A DNA stretch of 32,117 nucleotides from an uncultured Coriobacteriaceae bacterium (GTDB taxonomy: Bacteria > Actinomycetota > Coriobacteriia > Coriobacteriales > Atopobiaceae). A program made the translations under genes and the position numbers. The stretch spans positions 1 to 32,117 of the forward strand of contig CACXFF010000349.1 of NCBI GenBank assembly GCA_902766805.1, read 5' to 3'. Below the pieces are notes generated by a model. That model worked only from the letters and a program-made list of their open reading frames with translations, had not been told where the DNA came from and made no database searches. Positions 1-7,254 of this stretch are shown here, one piece after another (positions within the stretch are counted from its first letter, which is position 1; each line of letters begins with the position of its first letter).

Positions 1-207
1 GATGACGTACTGCATGGCCGTCTTGTGATCGGGCAGCGGGGCCTCGATCTTCTGCTTGCCCTCGACGGCGATGGACTCGTAGCCCACAAAGGAGCCGTCG
101 ATGCCGATGCGCTCGCAGTTGCCCTTGGCGTAGACCTCGCGGGTGTCGACGTCGAGCAGCTGGAACTTGAGCGAGGAGCTGCCAGCGTTGATGACCAAGA
201 CGTTCAT
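1..207 (-). CDS. ackA: Acetate kinase, N-terminal part (runs off the window)
   Basis: Acetate kinase makes ATP and acetate from acetyl phosphate and ADP in the cytoplasm, the last step of fermentative acetate production. The 69 visible residues begin MNVLVINAGSSSLKFQLLD, the phosphate-binding strand at the N-terminus of the acetokinase (ASKHA) family. The gene then continues past the window edge. The ATG at 207 is preceded on the minus strand by GAAAGGA with good spacing. It lies 56 bp downstream of the HIT gene on the same strand, so it could be read through or have its own start (see the candidate -10 at 246-251). Only the N-terminus is visible, but the family call is firm. Confidence 0.93.
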   Translation of the reverse strand, partial: MNVLVINAGSSSLKFQLLDVDTREVYAKGNCERIGIDGSFVGYESIAVEGKQKIEAPLPDHKTAMQYVI

Positions 208-245
208 GGGATTCCTTTCGGTTTGGGTTGATGGCACAACGGTTA

Positions 246-251
246 ACTATA
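246..251 (-). promoter_or_regulatory. Candidate -10 element ahead of ackA
   Basis: TATAGT on the minus strand, just after the HIT stop codon and about 40 bp before the ackA start. The -35 region is poor, so this is only a weak promoter candidate that could let ackA be expressed apart from the upstream genes. Confidence 0.28.
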
Positions 252-263
252 CGCCTGCCAAGG

Positions 264-611
264 CTAGGCAAGCGCCATGGGGAGGGTTTCTCCACCCAAG
301 ACATGCCAGTGCAGATGCATGACCGTCTGGCCGGCGTCCTTGCCCGTGTTGGCAATCGTGCGGAAGCCGCTCTCGCGGATGCCCTCGGCGCGCGTGACCT
401 GGTCCACGGCGTGGGCCATGGCGGCCAGCGTGTCGGCGGGGACGGAGTCGACGATGTTGTCGTAGTGCTCTTTGGGCACGACGAGCACGTGGGTGGGTGC
501 CATGGGGCTCATGTCGCGGAAGGCCACGACCAGCTCGTCCTCGTACACGTAGTCCGACTCGATGACATGGTTGGCGATCTTGCAGAAGATGCATCCGTCT
601 TGCGTTGCCAT
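264..611 (-). CDS. HIT family nucleotide-binding hydrolase
   Basis: This 115-residue protein is a histidine-triad hydrolase of the Hint/HinT type, which cleaves nucleoside phosphoramidates or adenylated compounds in the cytoplasm. The N-terminus has the Cys pair of CIFC (residues 7-10), typical of bacterial zinc-binding HIT proteins. The C-terminus has the triad MHLHWHVLGG, with H99, H101 and H103; H101 should be the nucleophile. Length and layout match the family. The ATG at 611 follows AGGAG, which overlaps the end of xseB 10 bp upstream, so the gene is co-transcribed with xseAB. The physiological substrate cannot be read from sequence. Confidence 0.93.
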   Translation of the reverse strand: MATQDGCIFCKIANHVIESDYVYEDELVVAFRDMSPMAPTHVLVVPKEHYDNIVDSVPADTLAAMAHAVDQVTRAEGIRESGFRTIANTGKDAGQTVMHLHWHVLGGETLPMALA

Positions 612-621
612 GGTCTGTCTC

Positions 622-888
622 CTATTCCTGAATGAAGGCCGCGGCAGGTGCGGCCGTCGTGTCCGCCACGTGGCTGGCCTCTGAGCTGGCCACGAGCACC
701 TGAACCTTCTGTTCGGCGTCTGCCAGGCGCGCCCTCAGGCTCGCCAGCAGTTCCACGCCGCGTTGGTAGCGCGCCAGGGAGTCCTCGAGCTCCAGGTCGC
801 CCGCCTCGAGGGCGCGTACGATCTGCTCGAGCTCCACGCTCGCCTCCTTGAAGCTGAGCTCACCTACGGGTCTTGGCTGTTCCGTCAT
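622..888 (-). CDS. xseB: Exodeoxyribonuclease VII small subunit
   Basis: XseB is the small helical subunit that assembles in several copies on XseA to form exonuclease VII, which degrades single-stranded DNA to oligonucleotides. The 88-residue product carries the family core: SFKEASVELEQIVRALEAGD, then LELEDSLARYQRGVEL at about residues 14-50. An alanine-rich C-terminal tail follows. Its start overlaps the last codons of xseA by 4 bp (ATGA), the usual translational coupling of the pair. Confidence 0.95.
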   Translation of the reverse strand: MTEQPRPVGELSFKEASVELEQIVRALEAGDLELEDSLARYQRGVELLASLRARLADAEQKVQVLVASSEASHVADTTAAPAAAFIQE

Positions 889-2462
889 GACTCCTCCTTC
901 CCGGTCACGCGTGCCTCAAGCGTGCCGCTTGCGACGCGTACCGTAATCTGTGCTCCCCTATCCACTTGCGACGCGTTGCTGATCACGTGGCCCCGATCGT
1001 CGCGCGCGATGGCGTATCCACGCCCCAGGACCTTGAGAGGCGAGAGTGCGTCGAGCGTGGCGGCCCCGGCCGCGACCGCGTCGGCGAAGGGCCTCAGCAT
1101 CCGCTTGCCCGTGCCGGACAAGCGCTCCGCCTGCCCGGCGAGGGCACGCTGCTGCGTGTCCAGCAGCCGGGGCAGCGCGTCATGCAGACGCTGCTCGGTC
1201 TGGGCGAGCTGCGCCTCGCGTGAGGCCACGAAGAAATCCGCGTCCTGCAGGCAGCGCCGGCCAGCCAGGGCGTCCAGCCTCACGCGCTCGCGGCCCAGGC
1301 GCCCGCGCTCGGCCTCGCGCGCACGGTCTCCCAGGGCGTCCAGGCGCAGGCGCTCGCGTGCGAGCTGGCTGCGCTGCGCCTCGCGCAGGCGGTCGCCCAG
1401 GGCCTGCTGCGTCGCGCGCCTCGACTCCAGGCACTTGGTGAGTGCCTGCGCGAGGCGTTCGGCGCGCGTCTCGATGGTGTTGGCGATCTCGTCAATCGCG
1501 GGCGCGACGCTCTCGGCGGCCGCCGTGGGCGTCGACGTGCGCCGGTCCGCGACCATGTCGCAGATGCAGGTGTCGGGCTCGTGCCCGATGCCGGTGACGA
1601 CCGGTACCGGGCAGGCCGCCACGGCGCGTGCCAAGGCCTCGTCGTTGAAGGTCATGAGGTCCTCGAACGAGCCGCCTCCGCGCACGAGCAGCACGCAGTC
1701 CGGGCGGGCTTTGGCGGCCGTGACGAGCGCCGCCATGAGCGACTCCGGAGCGCCGGGCCCCTGCACCTGGGCGCCCACCACCAAGAGCTCCACCAGCGGG
1801 TTGCGGCGGCGCAGCGTGCGCTTGACGTCGTCGATGACCGATCCCGACAGCGACGTGACCACCGCGACGCGCGTGCAGAAGCGCGGTATGGCACGCTTGC
1901 GCTCCTGTGCCATGAGGCCTTCGCGTTCGAGCTTGCGGGCGAGCTCGGCCACCTGCTGGCGCAGTTGGCCCTCCCCCGCCACGCGCAGGCGCCGGCAGAT
2001 GAAGCTCATGCGGCCCGTGCCGAGGTAGACGTCGAACTTGCCGGACATCTGCACCCGCAGGCCGTCGCGCAGCTCCACACCGCTCGCCTCGTGCACGCCG
2101 CGCCAGACGATGACGTCCATCGCGCTGCTGTCGTCTTTCACCTGGAAATAGCAGTGACCCGAGCGGGCGTTGGGACCGCGGAAGCCCGTGACCTCGCCCG
2201 TGACCTCGAGCTTGGGCAGGCCGTCCAGGCGGCCCTTGGCTATGCCGAGCGCTTCGCTCACCGAGAGCGGCGCGTTGTCGGGTTCGCTGGGGGCGGCGGG
2301 CTCCGGTGCATCCTGAAAGAGCGGTGCCCCGGCCGCTCGCGCGTTGCGCGTGAAAGCCGCGCGCACGTCGGACGGGCTTGCCCCTCCCATGCCCGAGCCG
2401 GGCGAAGGCGCACCGGACTGCAGGTCGGACAGGCGCAGCGGCCGTGTGGGACGGGCGGGCAT
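885..2462 (-). CDS. xseA: Exodeoxyribonuclease VII large subunit
   Basis: This is the catalytic subunit of exonuclease VII, acting on single-stranded DNA during repair and recombination. From about residue 66 it follows the family: an OB-fold DNA-binding domain (LSVSEALG to about 165), the catalytic domain with RGGGSFEDLMTFNDE (261-275), GIGHEPDTCICDMVADRRTSTPTAAAE (a split motif, 291-317), a long coiled coil, and the C-terminal LSPLKVLGRGYAI. At 525 residues it is longer than the usual 400-450. The surplus is an N-terminal Pro/Ala/Ser-rich extension of about 65 residues plus a lengthened coiled coil that contains a 22-residue tandem duplication (356-377 and 378-399). A later start inside the extension cannot be excluded. 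It abuts the metallopeptidase stop codon and overlaps xseB. Confidence 0.95.
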   Translation of the reverse strand: MPARPTRPLRLSDLQSGAPSPGSGMGGASPSDVRAAFTRNARAAGAPLFQDAPEPAAPSEPDNAPLSVSEALGIAKGRLDGLPKLEVTGEVTGFRGPNARSGHCYFQVKDDSSAMDVIVWRGVHEASGVELRDGLRVQMSGKFDVYLGTGRMSFICRRLRVAGEGQLRQQVAELARKLEREGLMAQERKRAIPRFCTRVAVVTSLSGSVIDDVKRTLRRRNPLVELLVVGAQVQGPGAPESLMAALVTAAKARPDCVLLVRGGGSFEDLMTFNDEALARAVAACPVPVVTGIGHEPDTCICDMVADRRTSTPTAAAESVAPAIDEIANTIETRAERLAQALTKCLESRRATQQALGDRLREAQRSQLARERLRLDALGDRAREAERGRLGRERVRLDALAGRRCLQDADFFVASREAQLAQTEQRLHDALPRLLDTQQRALAGQAERLSGTGKRMLRPFADAVAAGAATLDALSPLKVLGRGYAIARDDRGHVISNASQVDRGAQITVRVASGTLEARVTGKEES

Positions 2463-3152
2463 CTATCGGCTCCTACGGGAAAGGCCCAGGTAGTAGAACA
2501 GCTGGACGACCGACACCAGCGCGGCGGCGACGTAGGTGAGGGCGGCCGCGATCAGCACGCTGCGCGCCCCTCCCTCGGCCTGCTCCCCGAGCCCGGCGCC
2601 CTTGATGTACTTGACCGCGCGGCGCGAGGCGTCGATCTCCACCGGCAGCGTGACCAGCTGGAAGAGCACGGAGAACGCGAAGAGCACGATAGCGGCGGTC
2701 TGCAGGCCGCTCTGCCCGAGCAGCACGCCAGCCATGAAGACCAGCATCCAGATGGACGAGGTGAAGCTCACGAGCGGCACGAGCGCCGTGCGAATCTTGA
2801 CCGGCAGGTAACCGCGCGCGTGCTGGACCGCGTGGCCCGCCTCGTGGCAGGCGACGGCCACGCTTGCCACCGAGCCGCCGTTGAGGTTCTCCGACGAGAG
2901 GTTGAGCTGGTTGGTGCGCGGATCGTAGTTGTCGGTGAGGTGCCCAGAGATCTGCTGGATGCCCACGTCCGTAGCACCCTCGTCGCGCAGCATGCGCCTC
3001 GCGACATCTGCGCCCGTCTCGCCCGTGCTGATGCGCACGCGCGACCACTTGTCATACTGGCTCTTGATGTAGCTCTGCGTGATGAGGCCGAGCAGCGTCG
3101 AGAGCAGCACGATGCTCCAGTAGCCTAGGTTCCCCGAGAAAAAGTACGGCAT
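2463..3152 (-). CDS. Zinc membrane metallopeptidase, YugP family
   Basis: A 229-residue integral membrane zinc protease of the YugP type. The active-site signature is ACHEAGHAVQ, with zinc ligands H103 and H107 and catalytic E104; EIDASRRA at about 172-179 is the conserved downstream segment. Hydrophobic spans lie at about 11-29, 124-146, 153-171 and 200-220. The ATG at 3152 was chosen over the longer open frame because AAGGAGG sits 4 bp before it and the protein aligns with the family from there. It is the first gene of a minus-strand run with xseA, xseB and the HIT gene, and its stop codon touches the xseA start. The substrate is unknown; members are usually described as neutral zinc metallopeptidases. 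Confidence 0.9.
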   Translation of the reverse strand: MPYFFSGNLGYWSIVLLSTLLGLITQSYIKSQYDKWSRVRISTGETGADVARRMLRDEGATDVGIQQISGHLTDNYDPRTNQLNLSSENLNGGSVASVAVACHEAGHAVQHARGYLPVKIRTALVPLVSFTSSIWMLVFMAGVLLGQSGLQTAAIVLFAFSVLFQLVTLPVEIDASRRAVKYIKGAGLGEQAEGGARSVLIAAALTYVAAALVSVVQLFYYLGLSRRSR

Positions 3153-3259
3153 CCTGCCTCCTTGCCCTTGTCTGCCTAGAGTCGCGCGCGGGCGTGCGAC
3201 GTTTTCAGCATACCTTACCCGTTGGCTCGGACAAAAAATCAGTTCCGGCGTGCTCGCTC

Positions 3260-4390
3260 CTAGAGCAGCTCGATGCGCCCGTTCTTGACCGTGAGGCCGA
3301 CCTCGCCCTCCAGCAGACGCGTCAGCGGCTTGCCCGCCAGCTCCGCGCGCCAGCCCTCGCTGAGCCTCCCGGACTTGCCGGACACGAGGTCCTGCAGGTC
3401 GTCGCGGGTGGCGATGAGCTGCGTGGCCACGCCCGAGCGGTCGGAGATCACGCGCAGCATCGCGTACATGAGGTCGAGCACGCTCTCCACCTCGGCCGCG
3501 GGCCGCTGCCTGCGCACGTAGCGCGGCAGCTCTTCTTCCGGGCACACCAGACCCGCATACACGGCTTCGAGCAGGGCGTTGGCGTCTGTGGCGGACAGCC
3601 TCTCGGCGCCGCGGATGCGCGCTAGGCGCTCGCGGGTGCGCGGGATGCGCTTGCACACCTCCAGCACCACCTCGTCGCTCAGGACCCATTTGCGGGGGAT
3701 GTCACGCGCAGCCGCGAGGCGCTCGCGCCAAGCGCAGACCTCGCGCGCCATGCCCATCTGGCGCCGCGTGAGCGACGTGACGCGGCGCAGGTGCGTATAG
3801 GCCTCCTCGGGGCTCAGGCGCACGCGGGCGGGGTCGTTGAGCGCCTCCATCTCGGGCCTGACCCAGGCGAGCCGGTCTCTGCGGATGAGGTCGGCCTGCA
3901 TCTCGTGGTAGATCTGCGGGAGGTAGCGCACGTCATCCTCGGCATAGGCGAGCTGCTCGGCGTCCAGCGGTCGCTGAGCCCAATCGGTGAGCGACTCGGC
4001 TTTGGGCAGGCGCACGTCGCACAGAGACTCCACGAGCGCGGCGTAGCCCAGCTGCATGCGATGCCCGAGGAACGCCGCGGCGACCTGCGTGTCGAAGACG
4101 GGACCGGGGATCACGCCGAGGGCGTGGTCGATGGCCTCCAGGTCTTGGGAGCAAGCGTGGATGACCTTGGTCACGCGCTCGTCTGTCATGAGGCGCGCGA
4201 CGCCGCTGAGGTCGAAGTCCGCGAAGGGGTCTACGCACGCGATGTCGTCGGCGCTCACCGACATCTGGAGCAGGCAGAGCCTGGGGTAGAGGGTCTTCTC
4301 GCGCAGGAACTCGGTGTCCACACACACGATCCGCTCGGAGCGGGCGCGGTCACAGAACGCATCGAGCTGGTCTTGATCTGCAATGTACAA
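3260..4390 (-). CDS. rnd: Ribonuclease D
   Basis: RNase D is a 3'-5' exoribonuclease that trims tRNA precursors and other stable RNAs. The DEDDy exonuclease motifs are present: VDTEF (D25, E27), HACSQDLEAI, and YAEDDVRYL with the final Tyr/Asp. Two helical stretches after residue 200 (LRRVTSLTRRQMGMAREVCAWRE and the region around 280) match the C-terminal HRDC-type domains. I place the start at TTG 4390 (MYIADQDQ), because it begins where the family begins and has GAAAGG 8 bp upstream. A second TTG at 4444 would add 18 basic residues. The gene is divergent from the lipid kinase, with a short shared upstream region. Confidence 0.9.
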   Translation of the reverse strand: MYIADQDQLDAFCDRARSERIVCVDTEFLREKTLYPRLCLLQMSVSADDIACVDPFADFDLSGVARLMTDERVTKVIHACSQDLEAIDHALGVIPGPVFDTQVAAAFLGHRMQLGYAALVESLCDVRLPKAESLTDWAQRPLDAEQLAYAEDDVRYLPQIYHEMQADLIRRDRLAWVRPEMEALNDPARVRLSPEEAYTHLRRVTSLTRRQMGMAREVCAWRERLAAARDIPRKWVLSDEVVLEVCKRIPRTRERLARIRGAERLSATDANALLEAVYAGLVCPEEELPRYVRRQRPAAEVESVLDLMYAMLRVISDRSGVATQLIATRDDLQDLVSGKSGRLSEGWRAELAGKPLTRLLEGEVGLTVKNGRIELL

Positions 4391-4505
4391 AGCGTATGCC
4401 TTTCGCCGTCGGCCCCTGGGGCGCGCGACCTGAGGTACTATCAAAGCGCTGCGCGTGCAGCCTGTATATCATACGCGAAAAGCCCCACCGACGAGGAAGG
4501 CGAGC

Positions 4506-5429
4506 ATGCGTACTGTCATCATCCACAATCCGCGTAGCGGTTTTGGCTCCGACGCGATCTTCGAGTTCGCGCGCTGCCTGATGGACGCCGGCGACGAGTG
4601 CGTGATACGCGCGCTGGGCGACGAGCAGCCGGTGGCGCAGGCCTTGGACGAGGCACGGGGCTTCGACCTGGCGGTCATCTCGGGAGGGGACGGCACCGTG
4701 GCGTCGGCGCTCTATGCGCTTGCCGACAGCGACGTCCCCACCTGCGTCTTTCCCAGCGGTACGGCCAACCTGCTCTTCGAGTCGCTCGGCAATGCCCCCG
4801 AGCCGATGGCCATCGCGCGGGCATGCCGTGAGGGTGTCACCGTGCGCCTCGACATCGGCGAGATGCGCTGGCGCGACCAGGACGGGCAGGATCACCGCAG
4901 GGGCTTCTCCCTGATGGCGGGCTCGGGCTACGACGCACAGATCATGGCCGAGGCGGCTCCCAACAAAGGCGCGCTGGGCGAGGCGGCATACTTCACGGCT
5001 GTGGCGGCAGTGTCGCCGCAACAGTACCGCTTCTCCGTCGAGCTCGACGGCGAGACGCACGAGAGCCAAGGCATGATGGCCATGGCGTGCAACAGCGCGC
5101 GCATCCAGGGCGACATCGAGCTCATCTCCGACTGCAGGATGGACGACGGGGTCATCGAAGTGGTGGTCTCGCAGATCCGCCATCGCCCGGAGCTGCTGCC
5201 CACGGTGGCCACCTGGCTCATGGATCCCGCCGCCACGCACGTCAGCCGCCCCATGGTGGAGCGTTTCAGTGGCACGCGGCTGCGCGTGACGGCCGACCGG
5301 CCCCTGCCCCTGCAGATAGACGGCGAGCCGATCCCCGGCACCACGACGGGCTATGAGGTGCGCGTCCTGCCTGGCGCGGCGCGCCTGATCGTGGACCCGC
5401 TCTCCCCCTTCTATCCCGAGGGCCGCTGA
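4506..5429 (+). CDS. Diacylglycerol kinase family lipid kinase (DgkB/YegS-like)
   Basis: A 307-residue lipid kinase of the DAGK catalytic family. It shows the nucleotide-binding ISGGDGTV (G60-T64) and the substrate-loop motif PSGTANLL (G85-L90), with the C-terminal beta-sandwich half (SRPMVERFSG, LPLQIDGEPI). Soluble enzymes of this type phosphorylate diacylglycerol or related lipids. In Firmicutes, DgkB recycles the diacylglycerol released when lipoteichoic acid chains are extended. That role is attractive here because two LTA-synthase-like genes lie 7 kb away, but it is inference; a YegS-like role is the alternative. The ATG at 4506 has GAGGAAGG upstream and starts at the family's MRTVIIHNPRSG. 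An upstream in-frame ATG at 4455 has no such site. Confidence 0.9.
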   Translation: MRTVIIHNPRSGFGSDAIFEFARCLMDAGDECVIRALGDEQPVAQALDEARGFDLAVISGGDGTVASALYALADSDVPTCVFPSGTANLLFESLGNAPEPMAIARACREGVTVRLDIGEMRWRDQDGQDHRRGFSLMAGSGYDAQIMAEAAPNKGALGEAAYFTAVAAVSPQQYRFSVELDGETHESQGMMAMACNSARIQGDIELISDCRMDDGVIEVVVSQIRHRPELLPTVATWLMDPAATHVSRPMVERFSGTRLRVTADRPLPLQIDGEPIPGTTTGYEVRVLPGAARLIVDPLSPFYPEGR

Positions 5430-5480
5430 GCCAGGTTTGTTGGCGTAGAGCCTTTGGCTTCTGGGTAACACGCGGTCGCA

Positions 5481-5816
5481 TCAGACCAGGTACAGGAGGG
5501 CTGCGTAGGCCACGAGGCCCGTGACCGCGCAGATCACCAACGATCCGCTCTTTTTGGCGACCACGGCCACCAGCAGCGCCGCGATCACGGGCTTCAGGGC
5601 GCCCCAAGGGTCAGCGGCGAAGGCGCCGGGCGTGAAGAGGTCGTTGGACACGAGCGCCGCGAACGCCGCGGGTGGGATGAGCGACAGCGCGTCGGTCACG
5701 GCTGGGGACAGCTCGCGGCCCTTCAGCACAAAAAGCGGTATGCAGCGGCAGGCGAGCATCGTCGCGCTGCAGGCGACGAGCAGGATGGCGAAGTCCGTGA
5801 ACGACATCGGCGTCAT
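5481..5816 (-). CDS. azlD: Branched-chain amino acid exporter subunit AzlD
   Basis: AzlD is the small membrane partner of AzlC in export of branched-chain amino acids. The 111 residues hold about four hydrophobic spans (about 5-25, 45-60, 72-90, 93-111) with the family's MLACRCIPLFVLKG and SLIPPAAFAAL. The start overlaps the azlC stop codon by 4 bp (ATGA), so the pair is translationally coupled. It is the last gene of the minus-strand ppi-azlC-azlD group and converges on the lipid kinase with a 51-bp gap. Only a weak hairpin is visible in that gap. Confidence 0.9.
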   Translation of the reverse strand: MTPMSFTDFAILLVACSATMLACRCIPLFVLKGRELSPAVTDALSLIPPAAFAALVSNDLFTPGAFAADPWGALKPVIAALLVAVVAKKSGSLVICAVTGLVAYAALLYLV

Positions 5817-6496
5817 GCGGCATCACCTCTTCCGCGCATGGCCACGCCCACCGCGACGCCCGCGAGGGCGCCGACCAGGATCGAGGCGCCTCCCAGGCCC
5901 AGCATCTTGCACAGGTACACGCTCACGCCCGCCACGAGCACCACCGCGGTCACGCGGGGCGAGAAGTCGCGCGCGACCAGCAGGCACACGAATATCGCGG
6001 TCATCGCGAAGGCCGCCAGGTTGGTGGGCACGTCGAGTGCCTCCCCCACGAGCGCCCCGGCGAAATTGGAGAATGCCCAGGAGCTGCAGCTCAGGTAGTT
6101 GACCATCGTGGCGGTGGCGCCGTCCCAGGTCTCGTCGTGCTCGAAGCGGTCCAGGTTCACGCCGAACGACTCGTCGGTCACCGACGCCGCGAAGAAGAAC
6201 GACAGCAACGGGTTCTCATTGCCGAAGTACGGCGAGAAGGCCGCGGAGTACAGGATCTGGCGCGTGTTGACGAAGCTCGTGCTCGCGATGATGGAGAGCA
6301 GCGGCGTCCCCGCCATCCACAGGTTGGGGATCATGAACTGGCCGGCTCCCGTGTAGTACACGTAGCTCATCACCAGGCACATCCAGGGGGCCATGCCCAC
6401 CTGGCTCTCCAAGATGCCGCAGGGGATGCCGATGGAGACGTAGCCGAGCATGATGGGGAGGGCGGCTGCGAAGGCTCTGCGCAGGCGTGTTCCCAT
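5813..6496 (-). CDS. azlC: Branched-chain amino acid exporter subunit AzlC
   Basis: AzlC is the large inner-membrane subunit of the AzlCD exporter. The 227-residue protein opens with the family's AFAAALPIMLGYVSIGIPCGIL and contains MSYVYYTGAGQFM, then SFVNTRQILYSAAFSPYF and TDESFGV, all family hallmarks. Several hydrophobic segments span the length, and it ends in a glycine-rich helix. The ATG at 6496 is separated from the upstream cyclophilin stop codon by a single base, so the three genes appear to be one transcription unit. No Lrp-type regulator is adjacent. Confidence 0.93.
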   Translation of the reverse strand: MGTRLRRAFAAALPIMLGYVSIGIPCGILESQVGMAPWMCLVMSYVYYTGAGQFMIPNLWMAGTPLLSIIASTSFVNTRQILYSAAFSPYFGNENPLLSFFFAASVTDESFGVNLDRFEHDETWDGATATMVNYLSCSSWAFSNFAGALVGEALDVPTNLAAFAMTAIFVCLLVARDFSPRVTAVVLVAGVSVYLCKMLGLGGASILVGALAGVAVGVAMRGRGDAA

Positions 6497-6497
6497 G

Positions 6498-7157
6498 CTA
6501 GTCCACCATGCGTATCGACTCGATCACGGGCTGGTCCTGCGCCTCGATCGTGCCGAAATCGTCGACGGGCTTGGCGTTGGCGACGAGGGCGTCGATGACG
6601 TCCATGCCCGAGGTCACGTGCCCGAAGGCCGCGTACCGACCGTCGAACGAGGCGTTGTCCTCGGCGCAGATGAAGAACTGCGAGTCGGCCGAGTCATAGT
6701 CACGGCCGTTGCGGGCCATCGAGATCGTGCCACGCACGTGGCTGATGGTGTTGGGGTAGCCGTTGGCCGCGAACTCGCCCATGATGGTCTTGCCCGACCC
6801 GCCCTTGCCCGTTCCCGTGGGGTCGCCGCCTTGGACTAAGTCCTTTGTGATGCGGTGGAACGTGAGGCCGTCGTAGAAATGCGCCTCGGCCAACTCGGCG
6901 AAATTGGTCACCGTGACGGGCGCGATCAGGGCGTTGAGCTCCACGCTGATGTCGCCGTAGGACCTCACGCTGATGGTCGCGTGATGGATGCCCGCGGCGT
7001 ACGGAGAATCGGGCGTAGAGGCGTCCGTCGTGGCGGTGGTCGCCGCGCTTGTGGCCGCGCTCGTCGTGGCCTGCGCACCGCTGCAGGCGCCCAGCAGGAA
7101 GGCAAGGCCCGTCCCAAGGCCGGCACAGGCAAAGGCTCGACGAGTCAACGTAGGCAT
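6498..7157 (-). CDS. Cyclophilin-type peptidyl-prolyl isomerase, lipoprotein
   Basis: A surface-anchored prolyl isomerase expected to help fold exported proteins. The N-terminus (TLTRRAFACAG, then a hydrophobic stretch ending in the lipobox LLGAC with C25) marks a lipoprotein; the paired arginines are compatible with Tat export but are not a full consensus. An Ala/Thr-rich linker runs to about residue 50. The cyclophilin domain follows, with FYDGLTFHRI (catalytic Arg), QGGDPTGTGKGG, SQFFI and AAFGHV. The ATG at 7157 has AAAGGGG upstream. A GC-rich hairpin (7177-7194) sits in its leader. It is directly followed by azlCD, an unexpected partnership. Confidence 0.92.
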   Translation of the reverse strand: MPTLTRRAFACAGLGTGLAFLLGACSGAQATTSAATSAATTATTDASTPDSPYAAGIHHATISVRSYGDISVELNALIAPVTVTNFAELAEAHFYDGLTFHRITKDLVQGGDPTGTGKGGSGKTIMGEFAANGYPNTISHVRGTISMARNGRDYDSADSQFFICAEDNASFDGRYAAFGHVTSGMDVIDALVANAKPVDDFGTIEAQDQPVIESIRMVD

Positions 7158-7170
7158 AGGTAACCCCTTT

Positions 7171-7194
7171 CAAAGAGAGCGCGAGGCCGCGCTC
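7171..7194 (-). terminator. GC hairpin with short T-run between the metal ATPase and the cyclophilin gene
   Basis: Read on the minus strand, GAGCGCG and CGCGCTC form a perfect 7-bp stem with a 4-base loop, followed by TCTTTG. This fits a rho-independent terminator for the metal-ATPase operon. It lies only about 20 bp before the cyclophilin start and downstream of a TATAGT (7216-7221) that could be that gene's -10 element. It might therefore act as a leader hairpin instead. Confidence 0.55.
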
Positions 7195-7254
7195 CGTCGA
7201 TTCGCACGAGAAACGACTATAGCGCAGCCTCGCTACGGACGTGTGTAGCAGCTT

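Noticed and set aside
1581..3128. 515-codon plus-strand open frame antisense to xseA and the metallopeptidase
   Set aside because: It crosses two clear minus-strand genes and shows no family features.
4455..4505. Upstream ATG for the lipid kinase
   Set aside because: No ribosome binding site and no family similarity in the extra 17 residues; ATG 4506 has GAGGAAGG.
5447..5462. Hairpin between the lipid kinase and azlD
   Set aside because: Only six base pairs with a bulge and no T-run, so I do not call it a terminator.
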